From Albula goreensis (lineage: Eukaryota > Chordata > Actinopteri > Albuliformes > Albulidae): a DNA stretch of 64,000 nt. A program made the position numbers and the translations under genes. This document shows, one piece after another, positions 11,531 through 23,113 of the stretch. The stretch's first letter is position 1, and each line of letters begins with the position of its first letter. The stretch spans positions 4,963,364 to 5,027,363 of the forward strand of contig CM040751.1 in assembly GCA_022829145.1 (NCBI GenBank). Direction: 5' to 3'. Under the pieces are notes generated by a model. That model saw only the letters and a list, made by a program, of their open reading frames with translations. It was not told the DNA's origin and did not search any database.

Positions 11531-13479
11531 AAAAAGGCTGGCTGGTACGCAAATAGAACCAGACCATGATGTAGCACTGCAATGAGTACAATGGTCATCC
11601 CACAGAAAGTGTAACTGATATTATATTGAGCTTTCTTTGTTCGTCAAATAACCCACTTCCCAATGACACTGATGCATGACGCAATACTATTAGTGTCCTT
11701 GCAATGGTTTCCATCAGAATAGAATATTTCCTGTTTACAAAGTCTATTTTATTTAACCATTTTGTTGTGTGTATAAAACACTACAGGAGAAATGGCAAAG
11801 GTAACAGTCAACAACAAAATTATCACACATTTTAAATTAACAGGCCAGTAACTGTTAACCATAAATAATGAAAAATGTTCTGACTGAAACGTTGGAGAAT
11901 TTCTCACAAAAACATCAAGCCTCTTATTCCTTTGTTACACCTTGAAATATCTGATATGCCCGAAAGCAACCAACCACCTACAAATACCACCAGCATCAAC
12001 AACAAGCAGCAGCAAAGACAACATATAAATCATGACATCAGCAACATTCACAGTGAGGGATCTGCTTTTCAAAGCCATGAGCTCAGGCCCTTAGCCATGC
12101 TTGGCTACCAGTCTGCTCCATGACATTCACCACACAAAAACAGGCACAGAAGAGTGAGGGATTTGGATAATTAAATTAGACAGTAATTTGATGCCATACT
12201 GAGAGAGCTATACCAGATTTCGACCGTGGCACCATGGAAACCCTTGCCCAATAATAATTGCAAAGGGATCTTTATTATGAGGTGTTTCGCTAATCAGTAC
12301 ACGACCATTAAAGGTCACCCATCAGACATCAGCAAGTAAATAACTGAACCCTGCAATGGTTCAAAAATGGATTTCAAAACAGTCAAACAAAATTCCTGTC
12401 CCTGGTTAACCTCCAACATTAACCTTTTCAGAGATGTTCTGTGATCAATAGTAGATAATGAGCCCATAAAAATGTTACATAGCCTGGATTCCACCTGAAA
12501 TGGCTCTAATTTTACCAAGAGATCTCTGGGAATATTGAGACTGTCTTTTTTGAATGTGGAAAATCACATTTGAATTCTGCTTTTGGGAAAGATAAGATGA
12601 TGGTGGTTCCAGTAATCCCTTGTAAACAGTAATGATTTCACACATAAGCATGTTTTTGTCATTTTTTTGTGTGCATCATTTGTAAATTACAGTTCTGTCT
12701 CATTGTAGCTGAAGCTCTGAGAAATATGTAAAAACATAGGTTGTTTCTGTGACAAGCAGATATCTACTTTCTGCTTCGAAGATAGTTATGAACAATGCTT
12801 CATCAAGTACGAATACACTGAACCTTCACAATAGTGGACCTCGTTAAAATGGATTTCAATTGTGATGGACTGTTTCTGCTGTAATATGTGTGGCTACAAG
12901 CTGGGATTAGAAACACAGGAAGTGATAGTTAAATGATTGAGTGGTAAACTCAACACAGTTTACTTATGGTGGACCTCTGTGTACAGACAGACGCAAAAAA
13001 CGAAGCCTGAAAAACAGTGTGTGCCTGGGTGTGATGGAACAGTGCTGGTCAGTAGGTAAGGAGGTCTGATGTAGCTGGTAGAGTATAGAGAACTTCCTGA
13101 GTATTGCTGTACACCGAACTCAATAAATATGGCTTGGTACCACAGCCAAGGTGGGACTTTAATTTTATTATCACCCAGATATATCATACTATCGGCTGTA
13201 TCGTACTCCCTTTCCCCCAATTAGTCCGGTTTAACGAGGTTTCAGTGAATTAAGGTGAATTGTTTGAATCAGTGCATTTAATGGACACAATTGGGGATTT
13301 TTATGAAATTTCAGTCGAGGATTTTAAACCACACCCAATTTTTATCACCAACCTCAACCCCCAAGGGACCAAAACACAACTCCTCAGATTCATGTCCTCA
13401 CTGCAGATGGGATGCCAATCATGTTGGCTGTGCTGTCAAAGGAAAACAAGGTTGAGAATCATGTTCAATTCACCAACAT
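11531..13479. other. Non-coding stretch, nothing recognised
   Basis: No gene, RNA or repeat family recognised. A ccatggaaaccc word near 12231 is RFX-like in isolation. Confidence 0.5.
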
Positions 13480-13620
13480 GCAGGCACCTAGCTGGCCAGA
13501 AGAGGGAGCCAGGGAGCAGTGAGTGATGAGCTACTTGCCCTTTCCTGGAGGGGTGATGCAATTGTCACCTCTCCAATTTGGGCTCCCTGGCCAAATAAGC
13601 ATCGGCATGGCATCATAAAA
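13480..13620. repeat. Possible interspersed repeat with internal inverted repeat
   Basis: The segment begins agctggccagaagaggg and near its other end has gggctccctggcca. The reverse complement of the latter matches ggccag...ggagccagggag in the former, giving imperfect facing ends about 80 bases apart. It is GC-richer than its flanks and has the feel of a dispersed element, but I cannot name a family. Confidence 0.3.
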
Positions 13621-14852
13621 AGGCATAATTCTACAAGTAAAAGGATTACATCAATAAATATTGATTCTGAGGATAAATCAGGAAAACAACAGCAAAGAGG
13701 AGAAACAAAAGTTAATATTTTTACTTAAAGTTGCTGGGTCAGCAATCTCCACAATGAGCCTGCAAAACATTGTTTATTGAGTAATAGTACAGCTTGCACT
13801 TGTTCTTCACAGCAGCTGAAGCCAGACTCATCACTGCATCACTGTTGGGAATGCAGAAAACAGTAAATCTACATTTTGTGTACAAAATGCCTGGGAACTT
13901 AAGTGATGTGCATCTTGTACAAACAGTTTAAAAATTAACTGGAAAACAATGAAATGAATACCCAGAGGGGTGTTCAGCAAATGCTGTGACTTGAACAGCG
14001 TATTTGGGGCCCTGTATTAATTTACACCCCAGGCCTGCAGATAGAAATACTCTGAGCGTCTGTTTCAAATTGTCATTTCAGGCCTATGTTTAATGTAATG
14101 GGACCGTTGCGGTGAATGTGTACAAGGGGGTTTGTGCGTGGTGACTGACAGATTTATGCCAAGTCTGTTTTTATTTAGGAATGGATACCTCTTTCAATTA
14201 CTGTCTTATCATTTATTCATTTGTTTATTTATTGAACACAAGTCTTTTTTTAAATTCTTTTTGGAGCTTCTTTCCTGTCAGTGTCATTTTCTTTCATGGT
14301 GATTTCCAGATAATGACTGTTGGACCTTCACTTTGCTTGGACAAAGGGGCAAGCCTGTTGCTAGCACCCAAAACAAAGGTCATGAAATGGAAAAACGAAA
14401 GTTGAAATGCCACAAATTATATTGTACTTTAATATTAGCTGAAAGGAAAGAAGATGCAGTGCAATTTATTGATTTTGTTTTTGACCTTCCCGAGTGGCTA
14501 AAAATCTTATCGACTGACTACCGACAAATTTGGCGATGACTTGTAACTTTGGCAACCTCCATTCTTGTTGTCGAGCAACAGGAAAAATCACCTTTCTACG
14601 ATTTGTGAATGACATCATGTCTGCCTTTCTAGTGCTTTCGCATTGCCCATGTTTATAAAAGTAATGATTTACCCATGTAGAATCAGCTGCTGTAATTACA
14701 CAGAAGTAGATATGAACATAGAGAATGGGATTACACGTGGTTATGTACTGTGTGACATCATCACATGATCTAGTTTTCATGACATTTCAGTCAGCCAATA
14801 GCGACTTTTGGTGAGATTTTTTTTGGCAACACTGAAGATGTCATGAGAGATG

Positions 14853-14853
<1 letters not shown>
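13621..14853. other. Non-coding stretch, nothing recognised
   Basis: AT-rich. Small frames only, with no repeat family recognised. Confidence 0.5.
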
Positions 14854-14887
<34 letters not shown>

Positions 14888-14914
14888 TGCGTGCGTGCGT
14901 GCGTGTATGTGTGG
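14854..14914 (+). repeat. Compound microsatellite (GT)n-(GCGT)n
   Basis: About 14 GT units run into cgcgtgcgtgcgtgcgtgcg and then tatgtgtgg. Alternating purine-pyrimidine sequence of this length can adopt Z-DNA. Small frames through it are artefacts of the repeat. Confidence 0.95.
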
Positions 14915-16882
14915 TTGGCTTCGACAGCATTGACTTCAGCGGTGATGTCTGCTCCCCTCTATCTCTTTCCAATCCACATCCGAACAGTCAGCGAAGTGGA
15001 TTTTCACCCCTGCAGCTTCCCCCTCAGACAGTATTGACATGCAAGCCTGTAGACAAGGTTAAATCGAGTCTGGCAGCTCATTACTATAGCATAGCACAGG
15101 AGGGCCTGGGACGGCATTCAGCACACAGACCCTGCTGTCTCTCCAACCTGCTGCCACTGAGCTCTGCAGCCTGCACCCACAGCCCAAAATAATCCCAACA
15201 TGGTCTCCAGAAATTACCCTGTGCACTAACTGATACTTATTTTAAAGCTTTAATTGCAATGTCTGTACAATATTGTGCTCTTGACCAAGAATTTTTTTTT
15301 TGGGCTGGTAAAACAAAATGAGATACACAGTAACAGATTAGAACAGGCATGCAAACTTACTCTATATACTATATATAGGCTATATGGGAGGAATATGTAT
15401 GCATAATATACATATATATGCATGTGTGACATTTTCCATCATAAATTATCTGTTGTTGCTTGTGTGAGACTGGTTATTTTGATGTATGATGGCCTAGTCC
15501 GATTCAGCAGCTCGATTATTGAATTTCCCCATATACTTGGCTGTCAGAGATATGCTAACAATCAAAAACTGGTGACACAGTAGGACAGGTGACAATCTCC
15601 ATACATCAATCCTACCACTGCTACACCTTAGCACAGCAGTCCTTATGACAGTTACACTAGCTTCAGCCAACATAGTGAATTTACTTCTGCTACACCACTA
15701 TTTATGACATGGACCACAAAGACGCTGCTTCTGCTTCACTTTTGTGAGCTCTCCCTTTTGGGATTTTAGGCTTTCAATCTGTTTAACTTCAACACGATGC
15801 TGATGACATTCCTCTTTGGTTATTTGCATGTCGGAGCGTGCAGACTTTGAGTGATAGCCTTAAGGTTATAATTGTTTGCCTTATGTGTGGATACTGGCTG
15901 ACTTTTAATGACCTGTGATAAGTAGTGAACAGGTTTGCATATCTCTGTAATGAATAACTAAATGGAAGAAACAGAAGCAGACAATGGTGACAAAGGACTT
16001 CACAGATTTGACTGAAAGTGACACCTCATTTTCTCTCCAGCTTCATGAATAGGATATCTGCATTACATCTGCATAAATGTATGTCCCGTGGAGATATACG
16101 ACAGAGGAGGAAGTATGAAAATTGTCCTCTAATGCCAAAAGCTTGCTTTTGGTATCTGGTCATTTTATAGAATTTTTGTGTATTGCAGCCAAATGTATGC
16201 ATGCTGAATATTCAAGCGATATATGGTGGTGGCATGGTCATTAAATCACATGATAAAATCAATAATTGTGCATTTTATTTCTTGGCTCCATGTATTCCAG
16301 CTTACCTCTTAAAAGCACATGTCAATTGTAAACACATTCTGTAAAAAGCGGCCTGAAGATGACAATGGCTCACAACTGGGCTGAATGCTTGTAGCCTCAG
16401 CTGAGTATGTCTATGTCTGAGGCAACTGCATTCTGCTAGTTTAGACTGTCTGTGAGAGAGGCTGCTGCATTCCTCTGATGTTAGCCTTCATGCAAGTGAG
16501 ACCTCTGTTCTCCATGTTCCTCTAGGCCCCCCCAGGCTGTGAAAGAGAACAGGAGCAATCGATAGCAGCCCTCTCCACTCCTCCCACCAATGGGTCGAGT
16601 TTCTCTCAACTTGAGTAAAATAACTGAGCTAAGACATGTTGATGGTGTATCCATATTTTTGCAGCCAACAACACTGGCCCATGTTTTTCAGTGGCAAGTA
16701 ATCTGGCTTCTGTATTTTTATGTCTTTGTCTCTTCCATAAACACTTCAAGATTCTTTGTTTGGAATCTTTCCTTTCAAATTATTTTTTTCTCAGACGAGC
16801 AGTGGATGTTTGGAGGCCGTTCATGATATTTGTTTAATAACCTGGATAAGCCTCCCTAAAGTTTTTTAGTTTTTTCGTAGTA
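14915..16882. other. Non-coding stretch; AT-alternating patch at 15361-15430
   Basis: 15361-15430 is a run of TATA, ATAT and GCAT words on both strands with short palindromes. 14990-15190 is GC-richer and might be a regulatory island. Nothing else recognised. Confidence 0.5.
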
Positions 16883-17000
16883 GTTGAATTGTGGTGTATA
16901 AGTAGTGGCTGAATTGCAATGTTGTTATAGAGACTGGAGTGATTTAACAGTGGGTGAATTGTGGAGGTGGTTATAGTGCCTGAATTATGGTAGTGGTTCA
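16883..17000. repeat. Degenerate tandem repeat
   Basis: The words gttgaattgtgg, gctgaattgcaa, ggtgaattgtgg and cctgaattatgg recur at irregular spacing, each followed by GT- or TA-rich sequence such as agtagtgg or ggtagtgg. It looks like an old, decayed minisatellite. The 63-codon minus-strand frame here is repeat-derived. Confidence 0.55.
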
Positions 17001-17875
17001 ATAAATCTGCACCATGGTCTTCCATATATATTAATGAAAGGAAAACATTATCCCCTGTTGCTGAGAAAAGCTGTAAGTTTGCCGAGGTAGGGTATTTTGC
17101 AATGCTTCCCTTCCCTTTGTCACCAACTTACACATGCACTTTATTTTTAGGTCAAACGCAAGGAACCATCTAAACAAACAAGATTAATGACTATTAAGAA
17201 GAAGCGAAAAACAAATGAATAATGCAGTGCATATGGAAAAAAATATAATTTCACACTCTGTGACCCCAGAGAGACCAAGGTTAATCTACAGTGATAGGGT
17301 TCATTCAAGCACACTCTTAGCCTTTTAATGCTAGACTGCATATTTAGCGCTTTCCGAATGACAAACAATATTAATGCGGAATGCTTGCTGATTCTGACTT
17401 ATTGTCTTGTCCTTGATTAATGTGGTGCCTATCTGGAAATGCATGAGACGATAAATTATTTAACTCACAATGTGTTACGTGGCTTGAAATGCAAGTGTCA
17501 TTCGAAGCAAAATCCTCATGGGGGCTGTGCCATAACGAATGGAATCTTGATCCGTTACTCTCCAGGCCTTGTCAACTTGCTGCTTGTGCGTTTCATTTCG
17601 TTGTGTTATGTTTTCCCCATTCTGGTGTTGAATGTGCAGGGAGTCGGGCGTTTCTGAAACTTGTCGGAAGGGCCTCTGAGAAGAGAGAGGCATTCTCTCT
17701 GCTCTGATTAGTTTGGGCTTTGAGTTTAGGTGGGACTTGATCATATCCGAAAACGTGAATCTTCCCACATCTCTCCTGCTCTGGATGATTTTTAAATTCA
17801 TGTTTGCCCTTAGGCAGGAGCATGCCAGTGTTCTACCAATGCTGGAAAAAAGTCAGATTGTGCAGAATTAGTGAA
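17001..17875. other. Non-coding stretch, nothing recognised
   Basis: Several overlapping short frames on both strands (72-108 codons) at 17440-17820 without domains. The composition there is more even than in the flanks, so a regulatory island is possible. Confidence 0.45.
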
Positions 17876-18120
17876 ATATTAAAAAATAATAAAAAAGTAA
17901 AGGTAAACTTTAAAAAATCATGAACCTATACCTGGTTAATAATGATAACTACTTAAACAGTAATTTTGGACAAAAGTCAGTTGTGGTTAATTACTCAAAA
18001 CAAGGCAAGCCATGAAATATGGCTTGCCTTGTTTTATAACATGTAATTACTTAGGTATAATCTGAAACCTCATGTTAATAACATGTAATTACATAGGTAT
18101 TGTGTTAAACCTAATATACA
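17876..18120. mobile_element. MITE-like repeat with hairpin and tandem units
   Basis: It contains a 17-bp perfect stem: aaaacaaggcaagccat (17997-18013), five-base loop, reverse complement (18019-18035). Two near-identical 22-base units follow (18036-18057 and 18078-18099, differing at one base), each ataacatgtaattac plus an aggta ending. A related inverted-looking word (ctggttaataatgataac) precedes the hairpin at about 17932. I have seen similar strings in fish repeats but cannot name the family. No coding capacity. Confidence 0.5.
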
Positions 18121-18139
18121 CTGTACCATGCTGATGTTT

Positions 18140-18560
18140 TCAGGATGGAAAATGGAGGGGCCTTACTCCAGGTGAAATGAGTCCATCACACCTGAAGTTG
18201 CAGACAGCTGGGCGGCTTTGCACCCAAACGTAACAAACCCATTTGATGCGCGCGACACAATCCCATGATTCCCTGATTCCGCAGCAATGTGTGGGCGGCA
18301 TTGTGTCCCCGCAGTAATCCCATAATATCTGTGGCCAAGTACCTCTCTCCCTGGGCGACAGGGATTTACTTCCCTGTTCTGTGGGGTCCTGGGGATTAGA
18401 AAACAAGTCTTTCTCAGTGTGACAAAGGGGTGGCTAAACGCATCCTCGAGCAGAGGCAGGCCACTGCCGGGGTTTATGTGAATGTTATTTACTATACCCG
18501 GCGACATCCGTTGTGAACGCATGACAGTAATGGAATTCAATTAAGATACATTTAGAGCAG
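18140..18560. promoter_or_regulatory. Candidate CpG-rich conserved element
   Basis: One of the more GC- and CpG-rich blocks in the first 20 kb (for example gatgcgcgcgacac near 18245 and cccggcgacatccg near 18498). Two minus-strand frames of 88 and 125 codons cross it without any domain or splice context. It could be an enhancer, an unmethylated CpG patch, or a non-coding promoter; I cannot tell which. Confidence 0.35.
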
Positions 18561-18720
18561 TCCGAATTTATAACCAGGGGAAAAGGTCAGAGGTTGTATA
18601 AATATTCTGAGATGCTAGGTTTTTCCTCCATGAATTTATCTGCACTGACCTGGGGTGAATTGATTGCATTGCACTGTCCGGATGCTGTAAAGATAATCTA
18701 TTATTTTTCCACACCTCTCG

Positions 18721-18800
18721 CAATTAACTGGGCTGATTAATCAGCTAAAATTGATTTGAAAAATCAATCATTCAAATTGAATACATTTAATGTCAAACAG
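18721..18800. promoter_or_regulatory. Homeodomain-type palindrome cluster
   Basis: gctgattaatcagc (18732-18745) is a perfect 14-bp palindrome built on TGATTAATCA. Within 30 bases follow attgatttgaaaaatcaat (8-bp arms) and the near-palindrome ttcaaattgaa. Facing TAAT/ATTA words at this density fit dimeric homeodomain binding, as in many developmental enhancers. Confidence 0.4.
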
Positions 18801-19829
18801 TTGGGCGAGTTGCTTTTTTTTCCTTGCCGCTGTACTTCTCTCTTATTGGTTTGTAACGTATATTGGAGAAACCAAGCAAATTAAGAGGCCAGTGTGCACA
18901 TCATTGACTTAATACTTTATGCGAGGAAGTTATCTTCACTCTGCACTGTCATATGGTTTCTATCAGCACAGTATGTCCATACTGCATCGTGTTAAGATGT
19001 TACTGATCGGAAATGGCATGAGTCAAATCTTTCAGAAAGATGAAGGTTTTTTTTTTTTTGCACTCAGAAAATGAGATATAAGTTACAGTTCTGCAGTACT
19101 GCACATTTCGGACACCATTGGACTAAGTTGCTGTTGTTGACTGCATGAGTGGCTCTCATGATAGGAAAGGGGGGGTACCAATCAGAAGGAAGAAATGGTA
19201 ACAAGATATGGCCAGCTATTTCAGCTTTAAATCAATTTATTTTTTTAAGTTTTTAATTCAGTTTATTTTCCAACAGTTACAATTTCATATTAAAAATTCA
19301 GCTTCAACTAGAAGTTAATTGAATTCTTTCTCAACCATTCGGCTGAGATTTTCTTACTCGGGTAACATTTTGTGTGAGCTAGTGTCCCCGTGAATGAGGT
19401 CGGCCAACAACACTTGAGCAGATGCTGATGCAGATGTGGAAATACATGCAAGAACTGCATACAGGTTAAGTCATGGTGTAAGTCAGCTTGACTAGTTCAA
19501 TGAACTGATGGCTTAACACTCAACAAAAGAAAAACACAGTATGTTTATGTCTTTATGAATTAGAGTGGTAAAACTGCATTCGTGTGGAAATGTAGTCCAG
19601 TGTTGTGATCAAGGGGAGAAAACCCCAGCATCAGAAATAAAATTACTGTAATGTATTCATTCCACCCATGCAGTAAAACAGCTGATTATAATTACCCCAT
19701 TCATCAACCAGGTAGGGGACCTTATTAGCAAAAAGGAGGTTTAGTATTCTCGTGCGAGGGTGGAACAAATGCATACTTTGTATGTATACTCTCAATACTT
19801 CATAATACTGCTTGAAAGTGGGGTGTCCC
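18801..19829. other. Non-coding stretch, nothing recognised
   Basis: Contains a 14-base T tract near 19047 and a G tract near 19170. No repeat family recognised. Confidence 0.5.
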
Positions 19830-20130
19830 ACCTCTGGCCGTTAGGCTCTTCTTCCAGTTGGCTGGCAGTGCTTCTGCCATGTCTGCTGGAAAAAGAGGCA
19901 GCGTTCGCAGTCGCAGCGAGCTTTCCTTACGGCCCTCTGCGGCGACGACAGCGACTCAGCCCTTAAAGTGATTGAGTCTTAGCCTGTTCAATCGTGCGGA
20001 CAGGCTGCAGCAGAGAACACCAGCCGGAATTCTCTCAGTCTCTAAGATGCGTGAGCTCCCCCCCCCGCGCCACAAGACACAATACGGGAGAGGAGAGATT
20101 ACGGATTAGGATTATGGAGGGGAAAAAAAT
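19830..20130. promoter_or_regulatory. Candidate CpG-rich conserved element
   Basis: CpG-dense island (gcgttcgcagtcgcagcgag near 19901 and ctgcggcgacgacagcgact near 19937) ending in a C tract near 20057. Short frames only. Regulatory role is inferred from composition. Confidence 0.35.
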
Positions 20131-21499
20131 GTCAGAGCTGGACTGTTGCTTGTTGAGATGACTTGCTGGCCTCAGCAAGGATGGGTGCCCTAGCATGGCC
20201 TTTCTGCATGATATGGGGAGGAAGGCTTATAGAACAAAATTATCAACCGAGAAGATATGAAGAGGAACCCAAGAGCTATCACACCATTTGTGATATTCAT
20301 ATTTTTATTTGTAGATTTTAGGGGTGTGTCTGAAGCTGGATACTGTATTCACAGCTGTGTGGCCAACCACATTTCTCCTCCACAATCATCTGGGACAAAA
20401 GCAGGACTTGACATTGATGCTTCTCTAAGACAGGTACACTTCTGGGCTGGGAAAAGTGGGAGTTCTGTAAAACGATCAAACTGGACGAATAAAGGGAATG
20501 TAGTAAAATTAACATGCAAATAAATTTCATGAAAACATTCATAGTTCACAATCCAGCATGTCACAATGATCAGCACTTTGAGATTTGCTGTGTCTGCCCA
20601 AGCTGATTGATTATTTATGTATTCGGAGCTAGGTGTATGTTTTGCTGTAGCTTCATGTCTATGTCCTTCAAGAGTGCCAGTTAGCACAGATATGTGTGAC
20701 TGGAGCAAAATCTTACAACCATTTATGAAGATGCTGTTTCCTGTGTCTGACCTGTTGTCAGGATAAGGATGACACACAGCTGACTCAACAGTTATCATGA
20801 CTCCAAAGGAAATAACAAACAGATTTTGTCAATGAATGAATTGAAAAAATTCTCTACTAATTGTAATTGCTCATTTTGAATTGATGCAGGTTTTATTCAT
20901 TTGACAATCCATTCATCTGCAAATGAAAGGACATACACATATTGCGGTTTCATTCCACATTTATTAACAGATGGAGGAAATAATTTTAAGCAATTAAATT
21001 GACATAAGGGGAAAATTCTTTATCCCACTTGTGGTTATATGCCATTACCTGATGGTGTTGCACTAAATATTGTCTTTAGAGCAAGATATTGTCTAGATAT
21101 TTTGGTAGAATGTAAATATGCCTATCCAGTCATTACCTCAAGCTACATTGTGAGCATACAGCTTCCCCTCAGTCAACACACTCACTCACCCTTTTAATGA
21201 CTAAGTCTGAATTCAAATAAACTACAAGGTGTGTGGTTTTGCCTTAGGTCAGTTTTGCGTTCAACTACCTCAAGCCTGAATAAACCCTGAGTGTCAGCAG
21301 ATATTGCAGTCTATGCTTTGTAAGGCTTTGTCCATTCTGTTTAAACGAACGCACTCTTGCATACCTTTGAACAGAACACGGCATTCAATACATTGAACAC
21401 AACTTGTTTTCTCTTCAGCCTGCCTGTAGGCATCGCTGCGCGGGGTAGCTCGCAGCTGTGACAGATTCTGCAGGATGCTTTACAGCACGTCTGTGAAAG
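20131..21499. other. Non-coding stretch, nothing recognised
   Basis: A 149-codon minus-strand frame (20349-20798) overlaps two shorter frames. Its peptide has no recognisable domain and no splice context, so I treat it as chance. Confidence 0.5.
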
Positions 21500-21521
21500 T
21501 TTTTTTTTTTTTTTTTTTTTT
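21500..21521 (+). repeat. Poly(T), 22 bases
   Basis: Uninterrupted T run followed by ctttcttt. No retroposon body is attached. Confidence 0.9.
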
Positions 21522-21907
21522 CTTTCTTTACGCCCCTTTTATCTGAGTGTGTGTGGTTTCTGTCCACTACATATAATGTATATGAACCCTGGCCATTGAA
21601 TTCCAGAAAAACACAACAGCAACAACTAATAATAATTTCATGAAAATAATTCAGTTATTATCTTAAAGTTAAAAATAATTGTTTACTGATGAAACAGCTT
21701 CAAGCTGTAGCACTGTGGTGTGGGCGTTTGTATTGGTGTGGGTGGCACACAATTTCTTATGAAGTTGTGTTTTCCTCTTGAGAGAATCGTGTCTTGGAAT
21801 AAATGGTATTTCAAGGAAATAACTCTTTCGTCCGTCTTTCACAGGCATCTGTAGGACACATCTGTGTTGGAATCCTGTCTGACAAGGAACACACTCCTGT
21901 GATGTGC
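21522..21907. other. Unassigned non-coding spacer
   Basis: Nothing recognised; 21669-21995 carries a domain-free minus-strand frame. Confidence 0.5.
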
Positions 21908-22098
21908 AGTGCAGTGTAGTGGAGAGCAGGGCTTGTAGCTCAGTGATTGCAGGTTTAATTCCTGGGAAAAGTTCTGCCATTGTACGATTCAGCAAGGGAT
22001 GTCACCTGATTTCCTTCAGTTAATATTCAGCTGTATTAATGAATAATGTGGAGTATTTTAAACCGTGTTGCAATGTATAAGGGCATGAGTTAAATATG
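21908..22098 (+). mobile_element. tRNA-derived SINE, old copy (V-SINE-like)
   Basis: The head reads gcagtgtagtggagagcagg, then gcttgtagctcagtgattgc and a B-box-like aggtttaattcctggg. The body has tgccattgta, a decayed ttcagcaaggga (common form cttgagcaaggta), cttcagttaatattcagctg and tgtattaatgaata, all in the order of the common fish SINE. The tail gcaatgtataagggcatgag keeps the 'gtaagtcgctctggataagggcatctg' layout with substitutions. More decayed than the 7.5 kb copy and presumably older. Confidence 0.75.
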
Positions 22099-22921
22099 TG
22101 TTCCTGTTCATGAATACTATACTTAATACTCAATTTTTGTTCAAAAATCCCCATGATAATATGACGAATATTAATATATCAGCCACTATCACACAATATT
22201 AGTTAAAGCTTAGATCTCAAAATTGTACACCAGGACAGACTGCCACTGACAGAGAAAGTGAAGGAAATTTATTGTACACAGACACAACAGAGAAGCATAC
22301 AGACCAAAACTCTCAATGTATGAGATATGTTGTGCAACAGGAGGCAGATGCAGGAATGTGCTTTCCTTCCAGGATGGTCCCCCAGACAGCACTCAGGCCA
22401 GATGTTAGCTGAAGCCTCCCATTGCCTCCGCAACCTGTCCAAGTATCAATCACAAGGTGACAGTTTCCGGGCATCCATGTATGTCACATTTTACTTCATT
22501 TAACCTCAAAACTGCACCTTGCTGTCCAATCACCTTGAGATGTTCATATTGAAATCTGTTGGAATTCTTGCTCCTTCAAGATGGAGGAACAAATGGCATC
22601 TAATCAATGTGGCTAAGAGGATCAGTGGGACAGTGGCGTCTCTCAGACAGGCTTTTGTGTGGCCCCAAATGAGGAGTCATTTTGAGGGTGGACAGGTTTG
22701 TGAACAATAAAGTAGTTGTGTTTGTATGATGAAATATTTTATCTATTTTTTTAAATTTGTTTTGGCTGTGCTTTGAAAGAAGGAAAATCCCATTCCGACA
22801 TTCCCATACCTCCAGCTCTCCTTGGACAGAGATGGGTTTTATCGTGCGACGGCGTTCGATTGTGTGCTTGCCCTGTTGTGTAATGTGTTCTTTGTGGTCA
22901 ACGGCAGACTCGTAGAGCATG
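22099..22921. other. Non-coding stretch, nothing recognised
   Basis: Small frames on both strands, no domain and no repeat family recognised. Confidence 0.5.
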
Positions 22922-23041
22922 GGCCCTCAGCACAACAGAGCGTCTGTGGAGAAAGAAAAAAAAAAAAAAAAAAGTAGAAAGGCCTTCTGTTGTGCTGAGG
23001 GCCTTTTTACTTTTTTTTTTATTTCTCTCACAGATGCTCTG
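22922..23041. repeat. Inverted structure in A-B-A'-B' order
   Basis: Block A, ggccctcagcacaacaga (22922-22939), recurs as its exact reverse complement at 22986-23003. Block B (agagcgtctgtg, gagaaa, an A tract, then a gta-aaaggcc end; 22936-22984) recurs as a close reverse complement (ggcctttttac, T tract, tttctctcacagatgctct; 23000-23041). The copies lie in the order A-B-A'-B' rather than the hairpin order A-B-B'-A'. Either arm pair could fold, but not both at once. A template switch during replication would give such an order. Confidence 0.75.
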
Positions 23042-23093
23042 GCGAGAGCTGGCCGCATGTCAGCGAGTCCATCTGCAACCAGACCTGCCGCTT

Positions 23094-23113
23094 GGTTGCT
23101 AGGGGGCAGTAGC
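23094..23113 (+). promoter_or_regulatory. CTCF-like motif, plus strand
   Basis: ggttgctagggggcagtagc closely fits the CTCF core CCASYAGGGGGCRS (ctagggggcag). CTCF sites of this form anchor chromatin loops in vertebrates. Occupancy is inferred from motif match only. Confidence 0.4.

Noticed and set aside
20349-20798. 149-codon minus-strand ORF
   Set aside because: Peptide has no recognisable motif and no neighbouring exon.
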